A stretch of 64,000 nucleotides of DNA from Ornithinibacillus gellani (GCF_003730295.1 NZ_QTSZ01000047.1:186001-250000); one strand, 5' to 3'; counted from the first letter of the stretch, positions 1-9,241 are shown. Notes: generated from the letters alone by a model not told the origin. Numbers and translations are program-made.

Positions 1-1
1 T

Positions 2-301
2 GCACATATGTTATTTTCTGCTTTTAATCATGAACAAAAACGAGACTGGCAACCCATTGGGTTAGGTCTGATGCTTTTGTCATTTAGTGTAAGTCTGGAT
101 AGTTTTTCAGCAGGAATTGGCTTAGGTCTGTCAGGTGTGAAGACTGCTTTTGTTTTATTGTTATTCGGTATTACCAGTATGCTATTAACATGGAGTGGTC
201 TATTGCTTGGGCGAAAAACACGACATGTGCTAGGGGCTTATAGTGAAATTTTAGGTGGAAGTATGCTCATGGCACTTGGCATGTATTTTATACTCGGTTA
301 A
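2..301 (+). CDS. mntP: Manganese efflux pump MntP family, C-terminal part
   Basis: This frame is open from the left edge of the window, so the N-terminal part of the gene lies outside. The visible ~99 residues form three hydrophobic segments. The motif SLDSFSAG, with an acidic residue inside a membrane helix, is typical of the repeated half of MntP-type Mn(II) exporters, which are about 185 aa long. The following gene is ywlE, as in the Bacillus subtilis order mntP(ywlD)-ywlE-ywlF-ywlG-glyA, which supports the call. No terminator is obvious between this gene and ywlE. Confidence 0.85.
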   Translation, partial: AHMLFSAFNHEQKRDWQPIGLGLMLLSFSVSLDSFSAGIGLGLSGVKTAFVLLLFGITSMLLTWSGLLLGRKTRHVLGAYSEILGGSMLMALGMYFILG

Positions 302-447
302 TAGCTATCCATTCCCAATTTTCATCGTGTGCAGTATGTTCGACTGGTTAACAGTGCCGTTTCAATTATGGTATATTAGGGAGTAGACCATGTACGATGT
401 TGGAACAAAACAAGCTAGAATACCTATTTGGCATTGGAGGAGCAGGA

Positions 448-1059
448 ATGAAAATACTTTTTGTTTGCACGGGAAATACATGCCGTAGCCCCATGGCAGA
501 GGCGTTACTGAAAGCCGCAAGTCCAGATGTAGAGGTGCAGTCAGCGGGTGTGTATGCAGGAAATGGTGAACAAGCAAATCGCAATGCAATCCTATCTCTT
601 GAAAATCGCGGTATTGACTTGGATCATCAATCCCAGCAGATTAATAAGCGTTTACTGAATTGGGCAGATTTAGTCTTAACGATGACTACACAGCATAAGC
701 AATTGCTCATTGTAAAATTCCCCAACTTTCAAAATAAATATTTTACCCTTAAAGAATATGTCTCGGAAGCCGATAAAAAGATATGGGATGAGCTAAAAGT
801 CCTATATGCCAATTATGAGGAAAAACGGTCGCTATTTATTCAAGCAAACCAGCATAAATTAGATAATGTCATCCTTGACCAGCAGTTGGCGGCGCATTTG
901 CGTGAAGAAATTGAGCAAATTAGACAGCTGGAAGGAAATTTAATCAACTACGATATAACAGATCCCTTTGGGGGTGACCTTCAAGTTTATGAAGCGGCAT
1001 TGGGAGAAATTGCTGATCAAATCGACCTGTTGGCAGAGAAGCTACAACAAAATACATAA
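448..1059 (+). CDS. ywlE: Protein-arginine phosphatase YwlE, with a central insert
   Basis: Low-molecular-weight phosphatase fold. The P-loop CTGNTCRSP starts at Cys7, with Arg13 closing the CX5R motif and Thr11 at the position known to favour phospho-arginine over phospho-tyrosine in YwlE. The general-acid motif DPFGG lies at residues 172-176. In B. subtilis YwlE removes arginine phosphates placed by McsB and so counters ClpC-dependent protein marking. This protein has 203 residues against about 150 for the family. The extra ~55 residues lie between the LKEYV segment (about 101-105) and DPF and look helical and charged. The start at 448 is chosen because GGAGGAGCAG lies just upstream; an upstream ATG at 397 has no such site. 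Confidence 0.9.
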   Translation: MKILFVCTGNTCRSPMAEALLKAASPDVEVQSAGVYAGNGEQANRNAILSLENRGIDLDHQSQQINKRLLNWADLVLTMTTQHKQLLIVKFPNFQNKYFTLKEYVSEADKKIWDELKVLYANYEEKRSLFIQANQHKLDNVILDQQLAAHLREEIEQIRQLEGNLINYDITDPFGGDLQVYEAALGEIADQIDLLAEKLQQNT

Positions 1060-1077
1060 TGGGGTTGAAGCGGTAAC

Positions 1078-2370
1078 ATGAAAAAGCGCTATCGGTTTGG
1101 TCTACGGGTGAAGCTCATGCTGTTCACCACTATTTTGGCTGGTATAACGTATACGACCAGTGCATTTTTTCTGTACGTTTTATATGATATCGTACAGAAG
1201 TATTGGAATATTTCACTGGAGTTTTTCGCAGTCATTACACTTTTACTTGGAATCATTTGGTCTGGGATTCTAGCATACGTAGCAGCGGGTTTTATTACGA
1301 AATCGCTGGAAAAACTAGAACGTGCAGCTGCCCGAGCCGCAGATGGAGACTTGGAGCAAACCATTGCAGTTTCTTCATCGGATGATGAGATTCGTGCACT
1401 TGGGTTGTCATTTGAATCGATGCTGCAAAAATTAAACAGTATGGTGAACAACATTGAGACCCACTTTTCACACACGAATGCTTCTGTTATGGAAATTAAG
1501 GAAGCAACAGGGAAAGCAGCTGAACACTCTACGCTTATTGCTGCATCGATACAAGATATTTCCAAAGGGGCAGAGGGTTCCTCAGATGCAATTCAGCAAA
1601 CAGTGGAAGCAGTAGAAACAGCAACGGAACTTGCAGAACAGGTACAGGATAAAGCGAAACAGTCCATGAGCAAGGCGAGTACCATGCTACAAACTTTGGA
1701 AGCAAGCAGACAGGTCGTTCGTGAATTGGTAGATGGTATTCAGATGCTCGCCAATGCACAGCAAGCATCCCTTCAAGACGTCGACCATTTAAAGCAAAAT
1801 GCATTACAGGTAGAATCTATCATTACGATGGTTGGCGCCATTGCAGAACAGACGAATTTATTAGCATTAAATGCATCTATTGAAGCAGCGAGGGCTGGCG
1901 AACATGGTCGGGGATTTGCCGTTGTAGCAGAGGAAATTCGCAAGCTGGCAGATCAGAGTGCCCAAGCTGTTCAACGTATTTCTTCCTTAATTGAAGCGAT
2001 TCAGCATGACGTGAATAAGGTGGTCGAAAAAATTAATGACAATGTCGACCACGCTAAAAAGGAAGCTGGACGTGGTGAACAAACCAATGTCACCTTTGCA
2101 GAAATGTCAGGTTCTGTGGAGGGAGTGGCGAATGAAATTAGTATCATTTCCGAGCTGGTGAATGAACAATTAGATTCTATTCGCTCCACTGCCTCTCAAT
2201 CACAGGAGGTGGCAGCTATTGCTGAAGAAACATCTGCAGGTGCAGAAGAGGTAAATGCTGCCATTCAGGAACAAACGAGTACGATAGATAGCGTTGACCA
2301 GTTAGCCGTTGATCTGGAAGCTCAAGCAAAGCAATTACAGCAGCAAATTGCACAATTTAAGCTCGATTAG
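1078..2370 (+). CDS. Methyl-accepting chemotaxis protein without a large sensor domain
   Basis: Two membrane segments (about residues 11-36 and 45-72) are separated by only a short loop, followed by a HAMP linker (about 72-125) and a long helical signalling domain. The conserved hairpin tip is visible ([16 protein letters not shown] and [15 protein letters not shown]). Such proteins relay signals to CheA/CheW and flagellar motors. With almost no extracellular region the input may be the membrane state, another protein or a cytoplasmic cue; this is inference. It starts 19 nt after ywlE and could be co-transcribed with it. A clear terminator follows. It is an addition to the usual ywlE-rpiB order. 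Confidence 0.9.
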   Translation: MKKRYRFGLRVKLMLFTTILAGITYTTSAFFLYVLYDIVQKYWNISLEFFAVITLLLGIIWSGILAYVAAGFITKSLEKLERAAARAADGDLEQTIAVSSSDDEIRALGLSFESMLQKLNSMVNNIETHFSHTNASVMEIKEATGKAAEHSTLIAASIQDISKGAEGSSDAIQQTVEAVETATELAEQVQDKAKQSMSKASTMLQTLEASRQVVRELVDGIQMLANAQQASLQDVDHLKQNALQVESIITMVGAIAEQTNLLALNASIEAARAGEHGRGFAVVAEEIRKLADQSAQAVQRISSLIEAIQHDVNKVVEKINDNVDHAKKEAGRGEQTNVTFAEMSGSVEGVANEISIISELVNEQLDSIRSTASQSQEVAAIAEETSAGAEEVNAAIQEQTSTIDSVDQLAVDLEAQAKQLQQQIAQFKLD

Positions 2371-2376
2371 CCATAT

Positions 2377-2412
2377 GGGACAATCACCTTTCTTTCGTGA
2401 TTGTCCTTTTTC
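2377..2412 (+). terminator. Rho-independent terminator after the chemotaxis receptor
   Basis: Stem GGACAATCAC / GTGATTGTCC with a 9-nt loop followed by TTTTTC. It ends the mntP-ywlE-receptor transcript. Confidence 0.85.
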
Positions 2413-2463
2413 GGTTATGATAAGAATAGAAATGGAACATTATTGAAAGGGAGCTGCATCAAC

Positions 2464-2907
2464 ATGAAAGTAATTATTTCTGCGGACCATGCAGGTATGA
2501 CGATTCGAAATGAAGTAAAAAATCTGTTGGAAGAAATGAATATTGAATTTGAAGATACTGGCTGCACCTGTGAGACATCAGTTGATTATCCCGACTATGC
2601 GCTTCCAGCTGCTGAACGAGTTGCTTCAGGAGAATTTGATGCGGGCATTTTAATTTGTGGTACAGGTATTGGTATGTCCATTGCTGCCAATAAAGTAAAA
2701 GGTATTCGCTGTGCATTGGTACACGATGTATATAGTGCGAAGCTAACCCGACAGCATAATGATTCCAACATGATTGCCATGGGAGAACGGGTTATTGGTC
2801 CTGGACTTGCCCGTGAGATTGCGAAGGTTTGGCTTGAAACAGCATTTGACGGCGGACGTCACGCCAACCGTATTGGTAAAATTTCCAAATACGAAACAGA
2901 ACATTAA
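2464..2907 (+). CDS. rpiB: Ribose-5-phosphate isomerase B
   Basis: A 147-aa RpiB/LacAB-type isomerase that interconverts ribose 5-phosphate and ribulose 5-phosphate in the pentose phosphate pathway. Family signatures: SADHAG at residues 6-11, ICGTGIGMSIAANK around the catalytic Cys65, and LVHD with His87; His98 follows in TRQHND. The start at 2464 follows AAAGGGAGCTGCATCAAC; the frame runs upstream but with no better site. Corresponds to B. subtilis ywlF. zwf of the same pathway is at 54.8 kb. Confidence 0.93.
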   Translation: MKVIISADHAGMTIRNEVKNLLEEMNIEFEDTGCTCETSVDYPDYALPAAERVASGEFDAGILICGTGIGMSIAANKVKGIRCALVHDVYSAKLTRQHNDSNMIAMGERVIGPGLAREIAKVWLETAFDGGRHANRIGKISKYETEH

Positions 2908-2956
2908 TCAAAAAAGCTTCGCACCCCATCTTTTTACGCTTCAGATGAGGTGTTCC

Positions 2957-2994
2957 AAAAAGGGCCGCAGTCTCATATATTGCTGCTCTTTTTT
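2957..2994 (+). terminator. Terminator between rpiB and ywlG
   Basis: Imperfect stem AAAAAGGGCCGCA / TGCTGCTCTTTTTT with a U-rich end. A second small hairpin (GCACC-CATCT / AGATG-GGTGT) lies just upstream at about 2922-2953. Confidence 0.6.
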
Positions 2995-3017
2995 ACATTC
3001 TTTTGGAGGTGGTTGGA

Positions 3018-3566
3018 ATGACTTCGATTTTAAAGCAAGTGGAAAAGGATATGAATAGCCTAATAGATGCATGGGTAGCTGATTATGAGTTGCAGCCTGG
3101 TCAACTATTTGTAATCGGCTGTTCTACAAGTGAAGTAGCCGGCAAACAAATTGGTACGGCAGGAAGTGAAGATATAGCAGCCGTTATTTATAAAAGCCTA
3201 ACGAAACTACGGGAACAGACAGGAATCCGTCTTGTATTTCAATGCTGTGAGCATTTGAACCGGGCATTGGTAATGGAAAGACAGACAATGGAAGAAAATC
3301 GATTGGAAGCAGTTTATGTGATTCCTGTACCGGAAGCAGGTGGTTCAATGGCATCCTTTGCGTACAAGCAATTGAAAGATCCAGTTGTGGTGGAAACCGT
3401 TCAAGCACATGCAGGAATAGATATCGGTGAAACGATGATTGGCATGCAACTGAAGCCTGTAGCGGTACCACTTCGATTCGCTGTAAAACAGATTGGCAAT
3501 GCCCGATTGAATGGTGCCTTAACACGGCCAAAGCGAATTGGCGGCGCCCGTGCTGTATATGCTTAA
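3018..3566 (+). CDS. ywlG: YwlG family protein (TIGR01440/UPF0340)
   Basis: A 182-aa cytoplasmic protein of the YwlG family, whose function is not established. The family-typical segments GCSTSEVAGKQIGTAGS (about 36-52) and FQCCEHLNRALVMER (about 74-88) are present. The ATG at 3018 follows TTGGAGGTGGTTGGA. Position between rpiB and glyA matches B. subtilis. A strong hairpin follows, so it is probably its own or the last gene of a short unit. Confidence 0.88.
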   Translation: MTSILKQVEKDMNSLIDAWVADYELQPGQLFVIGCSTSEVAGKQIGTAGSEDIAAVIYKSLTKLREQTGIRLVFQCCEHLNRALVMERQTMEENRLEAVYVIPVPEAGGSMASFAYKQLKDPVVVETVQAHAGIDIGETMIGMQLKPVAVPLRFAVKQIGNARLNGALTRPKRIGGARAVYA

Positions 3567-3575
3567 AAATAAGAA

Positions 3576-3628
3576 AGATCAGCTGGTAGTATTTTCACAC
3601 GGAAATGCTGCCAGCTTTTCTATTTTTC
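3576..3628 (+). terminator. Terminator after ywlG
   Basis: Long stem AGCTGGTAGTATTTTC / GGAAATGCTGCCAGCT (mostly paired, some G-U) followed by TTTTCTATTTTT. Confidence 0.75.
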
Positions 3629-3650
3629 ACTAGTTTTCATTCTTTTTCAA

Positions 3651-3803
3651 TTTATCACAGATTAACTGGCTGTAAGCCCCCACCAAGAATTTTAGTTGAT
3701 AACAAGAATGATAAGTGGGGGGCAACAGCCAGTAAAGGCCTGATTGGTTCAACTAACAATCAGTGGGTGAAGTGCATAAAGCCCCCACTGATTGAAGTTT
3801 CAC
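3651..3803 (+). repeat. Interspersed hairpin repeat, copy 1 (long form)
   Basis: Starts TTTATCACAGATTAACTGG and ends GATTGAAGTTTCAC. Hairpin 1 pairs ACTGGCTGT...CCCCCAC with GTGGGGGG...ACAGCCAGT. Hairpin 2 pairs CAATCAGTGGG with CCCACTGATTG. The copy stops at the left end of the IS110-family element. It lies after the ywlG terminator. Confidence 0.9.
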
Positions 3804-3820
3804 TGATATGAACGAAAATA

Positions 3821-4313
3821 TCAAGTCCTAGCACAAAATTTCATTCGATGAACTGTTTTTGGCAATACGAAGCTAGAAGCACTAATTTTAGTGTTTCTTC
3901 TAGAAAAACTTTATATGGAGAGGCGGGTATGATAACCTCATTGGTGTAGCCGAATGATTCTTTAAATTTGGCGCTTGGCGTAAGAATCATGCCCGCAGAG
4001 GCTCCGTGTCAAGTTTTTCGTTCTCGAATTGAGAGTATATATAGGTACTTAAATCGTTAAACACACGGCACGAAGGCAAAACTACTCTACGACGGTAGGC
4101 AAACTGATATCCGTGGGTTTTCACATTTAATCTTTCCGTCTGGGGAGCTTCCGCGAACTTTATGCGTGAGTCAGTTCAAATTCTCAACTGTCACAAGTGA
4201 AACTCGTGGATTCTCCTTTCCGGTTTTTGACTTTGCCTTCGAGCCCTATGTTTAAATCCATCTTTCCCTATTTAAAAATATCTTGTTCCGAAATAAATTT
4301 TTATCATTTTGTT
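3821..4313 (-). ncRNA. Candidate IS1111-type guide (bridge/seek) RNA region
   Basis: About 490 nt downstream of the transposase gene and inside the element contain no credible gene. In IS1111-group elements a structured RNA that directs target choice is encoded on this side of the recombinase gene. Exact RNA ends cannot be read by eye. Short pairing segments are present (for example around 4075-4105 and 4185-4230), but this is only a location-based call. Confidence 0.4.
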
Positions 4314-5444
4314 TTATGCTGCGTTCTTTTCTTTATCCCTAGCTAACTCTACTTCATTTGCAATTGCCCAAATAAATCCAGCTAATTCTCTAGCCACCGC
4401 AGTAATGGCTTTTCCGGGGGCTTTGCCCCTTCCGATCAAACGATTAAATTTGTTGTGTAAACGTTGTTGTGCCTTCCAAGATATGGCGGTAATAGAAGCA
4501 GGTTGTCCTTCCTGTCGTTTTTTTAAATTGCCTTTAACCACAGGTTTATATCGATAACTCCAAGCAGACTCAATTAATAACCATCGAACGTGCTTATTTC
4601 CTGTTTTTGTAATTTTTCCTTGTTTCCTAATTTCACCACTGGATTCCTCACTTGGAACTAACCCATTGTATGCCATAAATTGACCAGCCTTTTTAAATCG
4701 ACGAAATGAACCAATCTCAGCGACTAAAGCAGTAGCCGAAAGGACACTTATCCCTCTCAACACCTGAAGTGCTTGAATCATAGGGGCATGAAATCCCTCT
4801 TCCGCTTGCTTTTGAATTTCTTTTTCAAAACGTTGCATTCGTTGTTCAAGTTCTACCAATTGTTGAAGGTATTCTTGAAAAACAATGTTTAAAGTGGATG
4901 ATTCAAAGGAGAGTTTATCTAACCACTCCCGATAGGCATAGGTCCACTTCTTCTTAATTGTATTTGGCGGATTGATATCACGACGTAATAGGAACTTCGT
5001 CAAACGTTGTTTTGCACGTAATAAATCCTCTTTTGTGTCTTCTCTTGCACGAACTAAATCCCTTAATATCTCATCCTCTTCTGTAGGAACATGAATAGGT
5101 GTCAGTTCGCCTGCGCGATATAGTGTAGCTAAACGCAAGGCATCACGACGATCTGTTTTAACACGGTCACCAGGTCTTTTGGGAATTAGTCCTGGTGCAA
5201 TTACCTCACAATCTATTCCTAAACTAAATAGATAGCGATAAATACCGTAGCCCGTTGGACCAGCTTCATAACATACCTTTAAATTATCAGGATTTCCTAA
5301 TTTCTTCATTACCGTTCTTATCGCTGCCGGTGAATTTGGAATCATTCCGTAATATCTTGGTTCCGCTCTTCCCTCATCAGCAACCGCAACTGCAATTTTT
5401 TCCTTAGACACGTCTAAACCTACGTATTTTGTGTTATCCTTCAT
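4314..5444 (-). CDS. IS110 family transposase (DEDD recombinase)
   Basis: 376 aa, full length and with no break. N-terminal RuvC-like DEDD domain: YVGLDVSKEK with Asp11, CYEAGPTGYG with the Glu, and KTDRRDALRLA with the paired Asp residues. A central coiled region (about 190-225) leads to the C-terminal Transposase_20 domain (VLRGISVLSATALVAEIG, then NGLVPSEESSGEIRKQGK, with the family Ser region). It catalyses excision as a circle and site-specific insertion. The upstream region to the right end of the element holds GGGGCCATTAATATG, a usable ribosome site. Confidence 0.93.
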   Translation of the reverse strand: MKDNTKYVGLDVSKEKIAVAVADEGRAEPRYYGMIPNSPAAIRTVMKKLGNPDNLKVCYEAGPTGYGIYRYLFSLGIDCEVIAPGLIPKRPGDRVKTDRRDALRLATLYRAGELTPIHVPTEEDEILRDLVRAREDTKEDLLRAKQRLTKFLLRRDINPPNTIKKKWTYAYREWLDKLSFESSTLNIVFQEYLQQLVELEQRMQRFEKEIQKQAEEGFHAPMIQALQVLRGISVLSATALVAEIGSFRRFKKAGQFMAYNGLVPSEESSGEIRKQGKITKTGNKHVRWLLIESAWSYRYKPVVKGNLKKRQEGQPASITAISWKAQQRLHNKFNRLIGRGKAPGKAITAVARELAGFIWAIANEVELARDKEKNAA

Positions 5445-5554
5445 ATTAATGGCCCCTTTCGTAATGTAGCTCTGATTTGTATTTCTTTTGTACTCAGTAT
5501 TGCCAAATCAACCTACGAAATTACGATTAAGGAGCTATTTTCGTTCATGATAAC

Positions 5555-5711
5555 TTTATCACAGATTAACTGGCTGTAAGCCCCCCCACCAAGAATTTTA
5601 GTTGATAACAAGAATGATAAGTGGGGGGCGCAACAGTCAGTAAAGGCCTGATTGGTTCAACTAACAATCAGTGGGTGAAGTGCATAAAACCCCCACTGAT
5701 TGAAGTTTCAC
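5555..5711 (+). repeat. Interspersed hairpin repeat, copy 2 (long form)
   Basis: Starts at the right end of the IS element with TTTATCACAG and ends TTTCAC (then TTTATGG). Hairpin 1 loop and stem are very like copy 1, with CCCCCCCAC pairing to GTGGGGGG. Together copies 1 and 2 would form a head-to-tail pair if the IS were removed. Confidence 0.9.
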
Positions 5712-5828
5712 TTTATGGTCGACCAATTTTGATTTTTTAGATAGAATAAAAGAGTTGGTAGGGATGCATTCCCAAATGGGACGGTTTCCACTATAATTGG
5801 ATGTAATATGTACAGGAGGGTATACATA

Positions 5829-7064
5829 ATGAACCATGTAAAGCAGACAGATCAGGATTTATTTAATGCAATTCAGGCGGAAAAAAAGCGTCAGCAGGAA
5901 AAAATTGAACTGATTGCCTCAGAAAACTTCGTATCCGAATCCGTTATGGAGGCAATGGGCTCTGTATTGACGAATAAATATGCAGAGGGTTATCCAGGTA
6001 GAAGATATTATGGTGGGTGTGAGCACGTGGATGTCGTGGAGAACCTTGCACGTGATCGAGCCAAAGAATTATTCGGAGCGGAGCACGTGAATGTACAACC
6101 CCATTCAGGCGCTCAAGCGAATATGGCGGTTTATTTTACAGTTTTGAAGCCAGGTGATACCGTGCTGGGCATGAATTTAAGTCATGGTGGTCATTTGACA
6201 CATGGTAGCCCAGTTAATTTTAGTGGAGAGCTATACAACTTCGAAGAGTACGGTGTGAATGAAGAAACAGAAGAGCTTGATTATGATGTAGTTTTGGAGA
6301 AAGCTAAAGAAGTGAAGCCAAAATTAATCGTTGCAGGTGCAAGTGCATATGCACGTACAATCGATTTTGCTAAATTTCGTGAAATTGCAGACGCAGTAGG
6401 TGCTTATCTATTGGTTGATATGGCACATATTGCAGGATTGGTTGCAGCTGGTTTGCATCAAAATCCGGTTCCATACGCGGATTTTGTTACAACGACAACA
6501 CATAAAACCTTGCGTGGCCCACGTGGCGGTATGATTTTATGTAAAGAAGAATTTGGCCGAAAAATTGATAAAACCGTATTCCCTGGAATGCAGGGTGGCC
6601 CATTAATGCATGTCATTGCAGCAAAGGCTACATCCTTTAAAGAAGCATTATCTGATGATTTCAAGACTTATGCCAAACATATTATTGAAAATGCCAAAGC
6701 GCTTGCTGATGCTTTAACTGAAGAAGGTATCCGCATTGTTTCTGGTGGTACAGACAATCATCTACTATTATTAGATGTTTCCCAGCTTGGTTTAACAGGG
6801 AAAATTGCTGAGGAAGTATTGGACGAGATTGGTATTACAACAAATAAAAATACGATTCCTTTTGATAAGGAAAGCCCATTTGTAACAAGTGGCGTTCGCA
6901 TTGGAACAGCTGCCGTTACGACACGTGGCTTCCAAGGGGAAGAAATGCAGGAAATCGCTGCAATTATTTCCTTAACCTTAAAAAATCATGAGGATCAATC
7001 TGTATTGGAACAAGCGGCGGCACGCGTTAGTGCACTAACTGCTAAATTCCCACTATATGCATAA
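5829..7064 (+). CDS. glyA: Serine hydroxymethyltransferase
   Basis: 411-aa PLP enzyme converting serine and tetrahydrofolate to glycine and methylene-THF. The PLP lysine motif [14 protein letters not shown] is present, as are IASENFVS near the N terminus and GGTDNHL near residue 310. The ATG at 5829 is preceded by AGGAGGGTATACATA; an in-frame ATG at 5808 overlaps that site and is not the start. A TATAAT at 5792-5797 is a likely -10. The repeat and IS upstream may have displaced older control sequences. Confidence 0.96.
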   Translation: MNHVKQTDQDLFNAIQAEKKRQQEKIELIASENFVSESVMEAMGSVLTNKYAEGYPGRRYYGGCEHVDVVENLARDRAKELFGAEHVNVQPHSGAQANMAVYFTVLKPGDTVLGMNLSHGGHLTHGSPVNFSGELYNFEEYGVNEETEELDYDVVLEKAKEVKPKLIVAGASAYARTIDFAKFREIADAVGAYLLVDMAHIAGLVAAGLHQNPVPYADFVTTTTHKTLRGPRGGMILCKEEFGRKIDKTVFPGMQGGPLMHVIAAKATSFKEALSDDFKTYAKHIIENAKALADALTEEGIRIVSGGTDNHLLLLDVSQLGLTGKIAEEVLDEIGITTNKNTIPFDKESPFVTSGVRIGTAAVTTRGFQGEEMQEIAAIISLTLKNHEDQSVLEQAAARVSALTAKFPLYA

Positions 7065-7065
7065 T

Positions 7066-7098
7066 AAAGGAGGATGCTCTATTGGAGTATCCTCCTTT
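7066..7098 (+). terminator. Terminator after glyA
   Basis: Stem AAAGGAGGAT-CTC / GAG-ATCCTCCTTT with a short loop; the T-run is brief (TTT). Confidence 0.75.
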
Positions 7099-7150
7099 CC
7101 GTGTGTTTAAGGCTGTATGTATGAAATTTTTCTATCCATGATACGTTTTC

Positions 7151-7179
7151 TTGAAAGTCATGACGATTTTCTGTACAAT
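7151..7179 (+). promoter_or_regulatory. Likely SigA promoter of upp
   Basis: TTGAAA at 7151-7156, 17-bp spacer, TACAAT at 7174-7179 with TG just before it. It gives a leader of about 100 nt before upp. Confidence 0.65.
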
Positions 7180-7289
7180 TTTAAAGATGGATTCATTGTA
7201 GAATTTTGACAGATGGGGATAATATCTCTAGTCTGCTAACTGCAATGTGAATGAAAAAGAATGGAATAATTTGAAGGAGGATCAACAAA

Positions 7290-7919
7290 ATGGGAAATGT
7301 TCACGTACTGGATCATCCACTCATTCAGCATAAGCTGACATATATTCGCGATAAAAATACTGGCACAAAGGAATTTAGAGAGCTGGTAGATGAGGTTGCT
7401 ATGCTAATGGCATTTGAAATTACAAGAAACCTTCCACTTCAAGATCAAACTGTGGAAACCCCGGTGATGGAAACAAAGGCAAAAGTATTAGCTGGTAAAA
7501 AAATCGGTCTCATTCCAATTTTACGTGCTGGATTGGGAATGGTTGATGGCATGCTTAATTTGCTTCCGGCCGCCCGTGTCGGACATGTTGGCTTATACCG
7601 TGACCCTGAAACGCTGGAGCCAGTTGAATACTATATCAAATTGCCAAAGGACATTTCCGAACGTGAGTTGATCGTACTAGATCCAATGCTTGCAACTGGT
7701 GGTTCTGCAAATGATGCGATTCATTCCTTGAAAAAACGTGGTGGCAAACAGATTCGTTTAATGTGTCTTGTTGGTGCCCCGGAAGGTGTGGAACGTATTC
7801 AGCAGGAGCATCCAGATGTCGATATTTACTTAGCAGCAATGGATGAAAAATTAAATGACCACGGTTATATCGTTCCAGGACTTGGTGACGCTGGAGACCG
7901 TTTATTCGGAACAAAGTAA
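7290..7919 (+). CDS. upp: Uracil phosphoribosyltransferase
   Basis: 209-aa salvage enzyme joining uracil and PRPP to make UMP. PRPP-binding loop [13 protein letters not shown] is at about residues 131-143; the substrate lid and C-terminal [13 protein letters not shown] are typical. Preceded by GAAGGAGGATCAACAAA. It follows glyA as in B. subtilis but with its own promoter. Confidence 0.96.
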   Translation: MGNVHVLDHPLIQHKLTYIRDKNTGTKEFRELVDEVAMLMAFEITRNLPLQDQTVETPVMETKAKVLAGKKIGLIPILRAGLGMVDGMLNLLPAARVGHVGLYRDPETLEPVEYYIKLPKDISERELIVLDPMLATGGSANDAIHSLKKRGGKQIRLMCLVGAPEGVERIQQEHPDVDIYLAAMDEKLNDHGYIVPGLGDAGDRLFGTK

Positions 7920-8003
7920 TAATGGAAAAAGTTGCATGAATCAATCAATCGGACTATTAGGCAGGCTCGCCTAGTGTCTGTTGGAGCAGGAGTGACAGCT
8001 AAT

Positions 8004-9116
8004 ATGGGGAAACGCAAAAAGGTAATGACGATTTTCGGGACAAGACCGGAAGCAATTAAAATGGCACCACTTGTAAAGGAATTGCAAAGTAGATCAGATG
8101 AATTTGAAGCAATCGTTGCAGTGACTGCCCAGCATCGGGAAATGCTTGATCAGGTGCTACAAGTATTTCAAATTACACCAGATTTTGATTTGAATATTAT
8201 GAAACAGAAGCAGACACTCGCCCAGATAACGACCAAAGTGCTGGAAGGTCTGGACGACATCATGAAAACAGCGAAACCTGACATCGTTCTCGTCCATGGG
8301 GATACAACGACGACTTTCGCTGCATCACTTGCCGCTTTTTATAATCAAATTGCAGTGGGACATGTGGAAGCTGGTTTACGGACGTGGAATAAATATTCAC
8401 CATATCCCGAAGAAATGAATCGTCAACTCACAGGCATCATGGCCGATTTGCATTTTTCACCTACGGAACTATCGAAACAAAATTTATTAAATGAAAATAA
8501 GCCAGCTGATCGTATATCCGTAACTGGTAATACCGTAATCGATGCGCTGCAAACCACTGTGGATATGCATTATTCGCATCCAATTTTGGAAAAAATGGGC
8601 GATAAGCGACTTGTCCTCATGACGGCTCATCGTCGTGAGAATCTCGGCAGTAATATGGAGCAAATGTTCCGCGCTATTAAACGATTAGTAGAAACCCATG
8701 ATGATATTCATGTGATCTATCCGATCCACATGAATCCAGTTGTGCGGGAAACTGCCAATCAAATCCTGGGAGACGATGAACGGATTGAAATCATTGAACC
8801 ATTGGGATTGGTAGATTTTCATAATTTTATGGCTAAATCATACTTAATCTTAACGGATTCGGGCGGGCTTCAAGAGGAAGCGCCATCACTTGGTGTGCCG
8901 GTATTGGTATTACGAGATACAACAGAACGTCCAGAAGGAATTAAAGCAGGCACTTTGAAGCTGGCGGGAACAGATGAGGATACGATTTTCAACATGGCCA
9001 ATGAATTGCTTTCAGATGAAGCGGCTCATGATGCCATGGCAAAAGCATCCAATCCATATGGAGATGGCCAAGCTTCAAGACGTATTGCCGATGAAATAAC
9101 GAAATACTTTCAATGA
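8004..9116 (+). CDS. mnaA: UDP-N-acetylglucosamine 2-epimerase (non-hydrolysing)
   Basis: 370-aa WecB/MnaA enzyme converting UDP-GlcNAc to UDP-ManNAc for teichoic-acid linkage units and related surface polymers. Signatures: TIFGTRPEAIKMAPL at the N terminus, VHGDTTTTFAA, HVEAGLRT, TAHRRENLG and DSGGLQEEAPSLG. The ATG at 8004 is chosen over the frame-opening codon at 7932 because homologues begin just before KVMTIFGTRPEA and GGAGCAGGAG lies upstream. It is 84 nt after upp with no terminator between them. Confidence 0.93.
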   Translation: MGKRKKVMTIFGTRPEAIKMAPLVKELQSRSDEFEAIVAVTAQHREMLDQVLQVFQITPDFDLNIMKQKQTLAQITTKVLEGLDDIMKTAKPDIVLVHGDTTTTFAASLAAFYNQIAVGHVEAGLRTWNKYSPYPEEMNRQLTGIMADLHFSPTELSKQNLLNENKPADRISVTGNTVIDALQTTVDMHYSHPILEKMGDKRLVLMTAHRRENLGSNMEQMFRAIKRLVETHDDIHVIYPIHMNPVVRETANQILGDDERIEIIEPLGLVDFHNFMAKSYLILTDSGGLQEEAPSLGVPVLVLRDTTERPEGIKAGTLKLAGTDEDTIFNMANELLSDEAAHDAMAKASNPYGDGQASRRIADEITKYFQ

Positions 9117-9121
9117 TGGAT

Positions 9122-9154
9122 AAAACCCTTCTACCTCGTGTGGAAGGGTTTTTT
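9122..9154 (+). terminator. Terminator after mnaA
   Basis: Stem AAAACCCTTC / GAAGGGTTTT with a short loop and six Ts. Confidence 0.9.
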
Positions 9155-9241
9155 AAGTTAAAAAATTGTATTCGTGCTGAATTCTATTGCATAAGGAGTT
9201 TGTCTCCAGTTAAAGCTAATGAAAAAAAGGAGCAAGCCCAC

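Larger units (their letters stand above)
3804..5554 (-). mobile_element. IS110-family element, IS1111-like, inserted between two repeat copies
   Basis: About 1.75 kb bounded on both sides by copies of the 154-bp repeat. A 13-bp perfect inverted repeat lies close to, but not at, the ends: ATGAACGAAAATA at 3808-3820 and TATTTTCGTTCAT at 5536-5548, with 4 and 6 nt outside. Subterminal inverted repeats and a long non-coding stretch downstream of the transposase gene are features of the IS1111 group of the IS110 family. No target duplication is needed; in tandem repeat copies elsewhere (45549/45550) the same junction TTTCAC-TTTATCAC is uninterrupted. Ends are inferred from that junction. Confidence 0.82.

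Noticed and set aside
3651-3803. Interspersed repeat as a simple Rho-independent terminator
   Set aside because: Hairpins are strong but no T-run follows hairpin 2 (TTTCAC follows), several genes already have their own terminator before it, and copies occur in tandem.
3651-3803. Interspersed repeat as a classic REP/RAYT element
   Set aside because: No GTAG/GGAG foot at the hairpin base and no RAYT transposase in the window.
3605-3811. 68-codon reading over repeat copy 1 (and similar readings over other copies, for example 45664 and 63563)
   Set aside because: It starts in the ywlG terminator and runs through palindromic repeat sequence; no ribosome site and differing frames in other copies.
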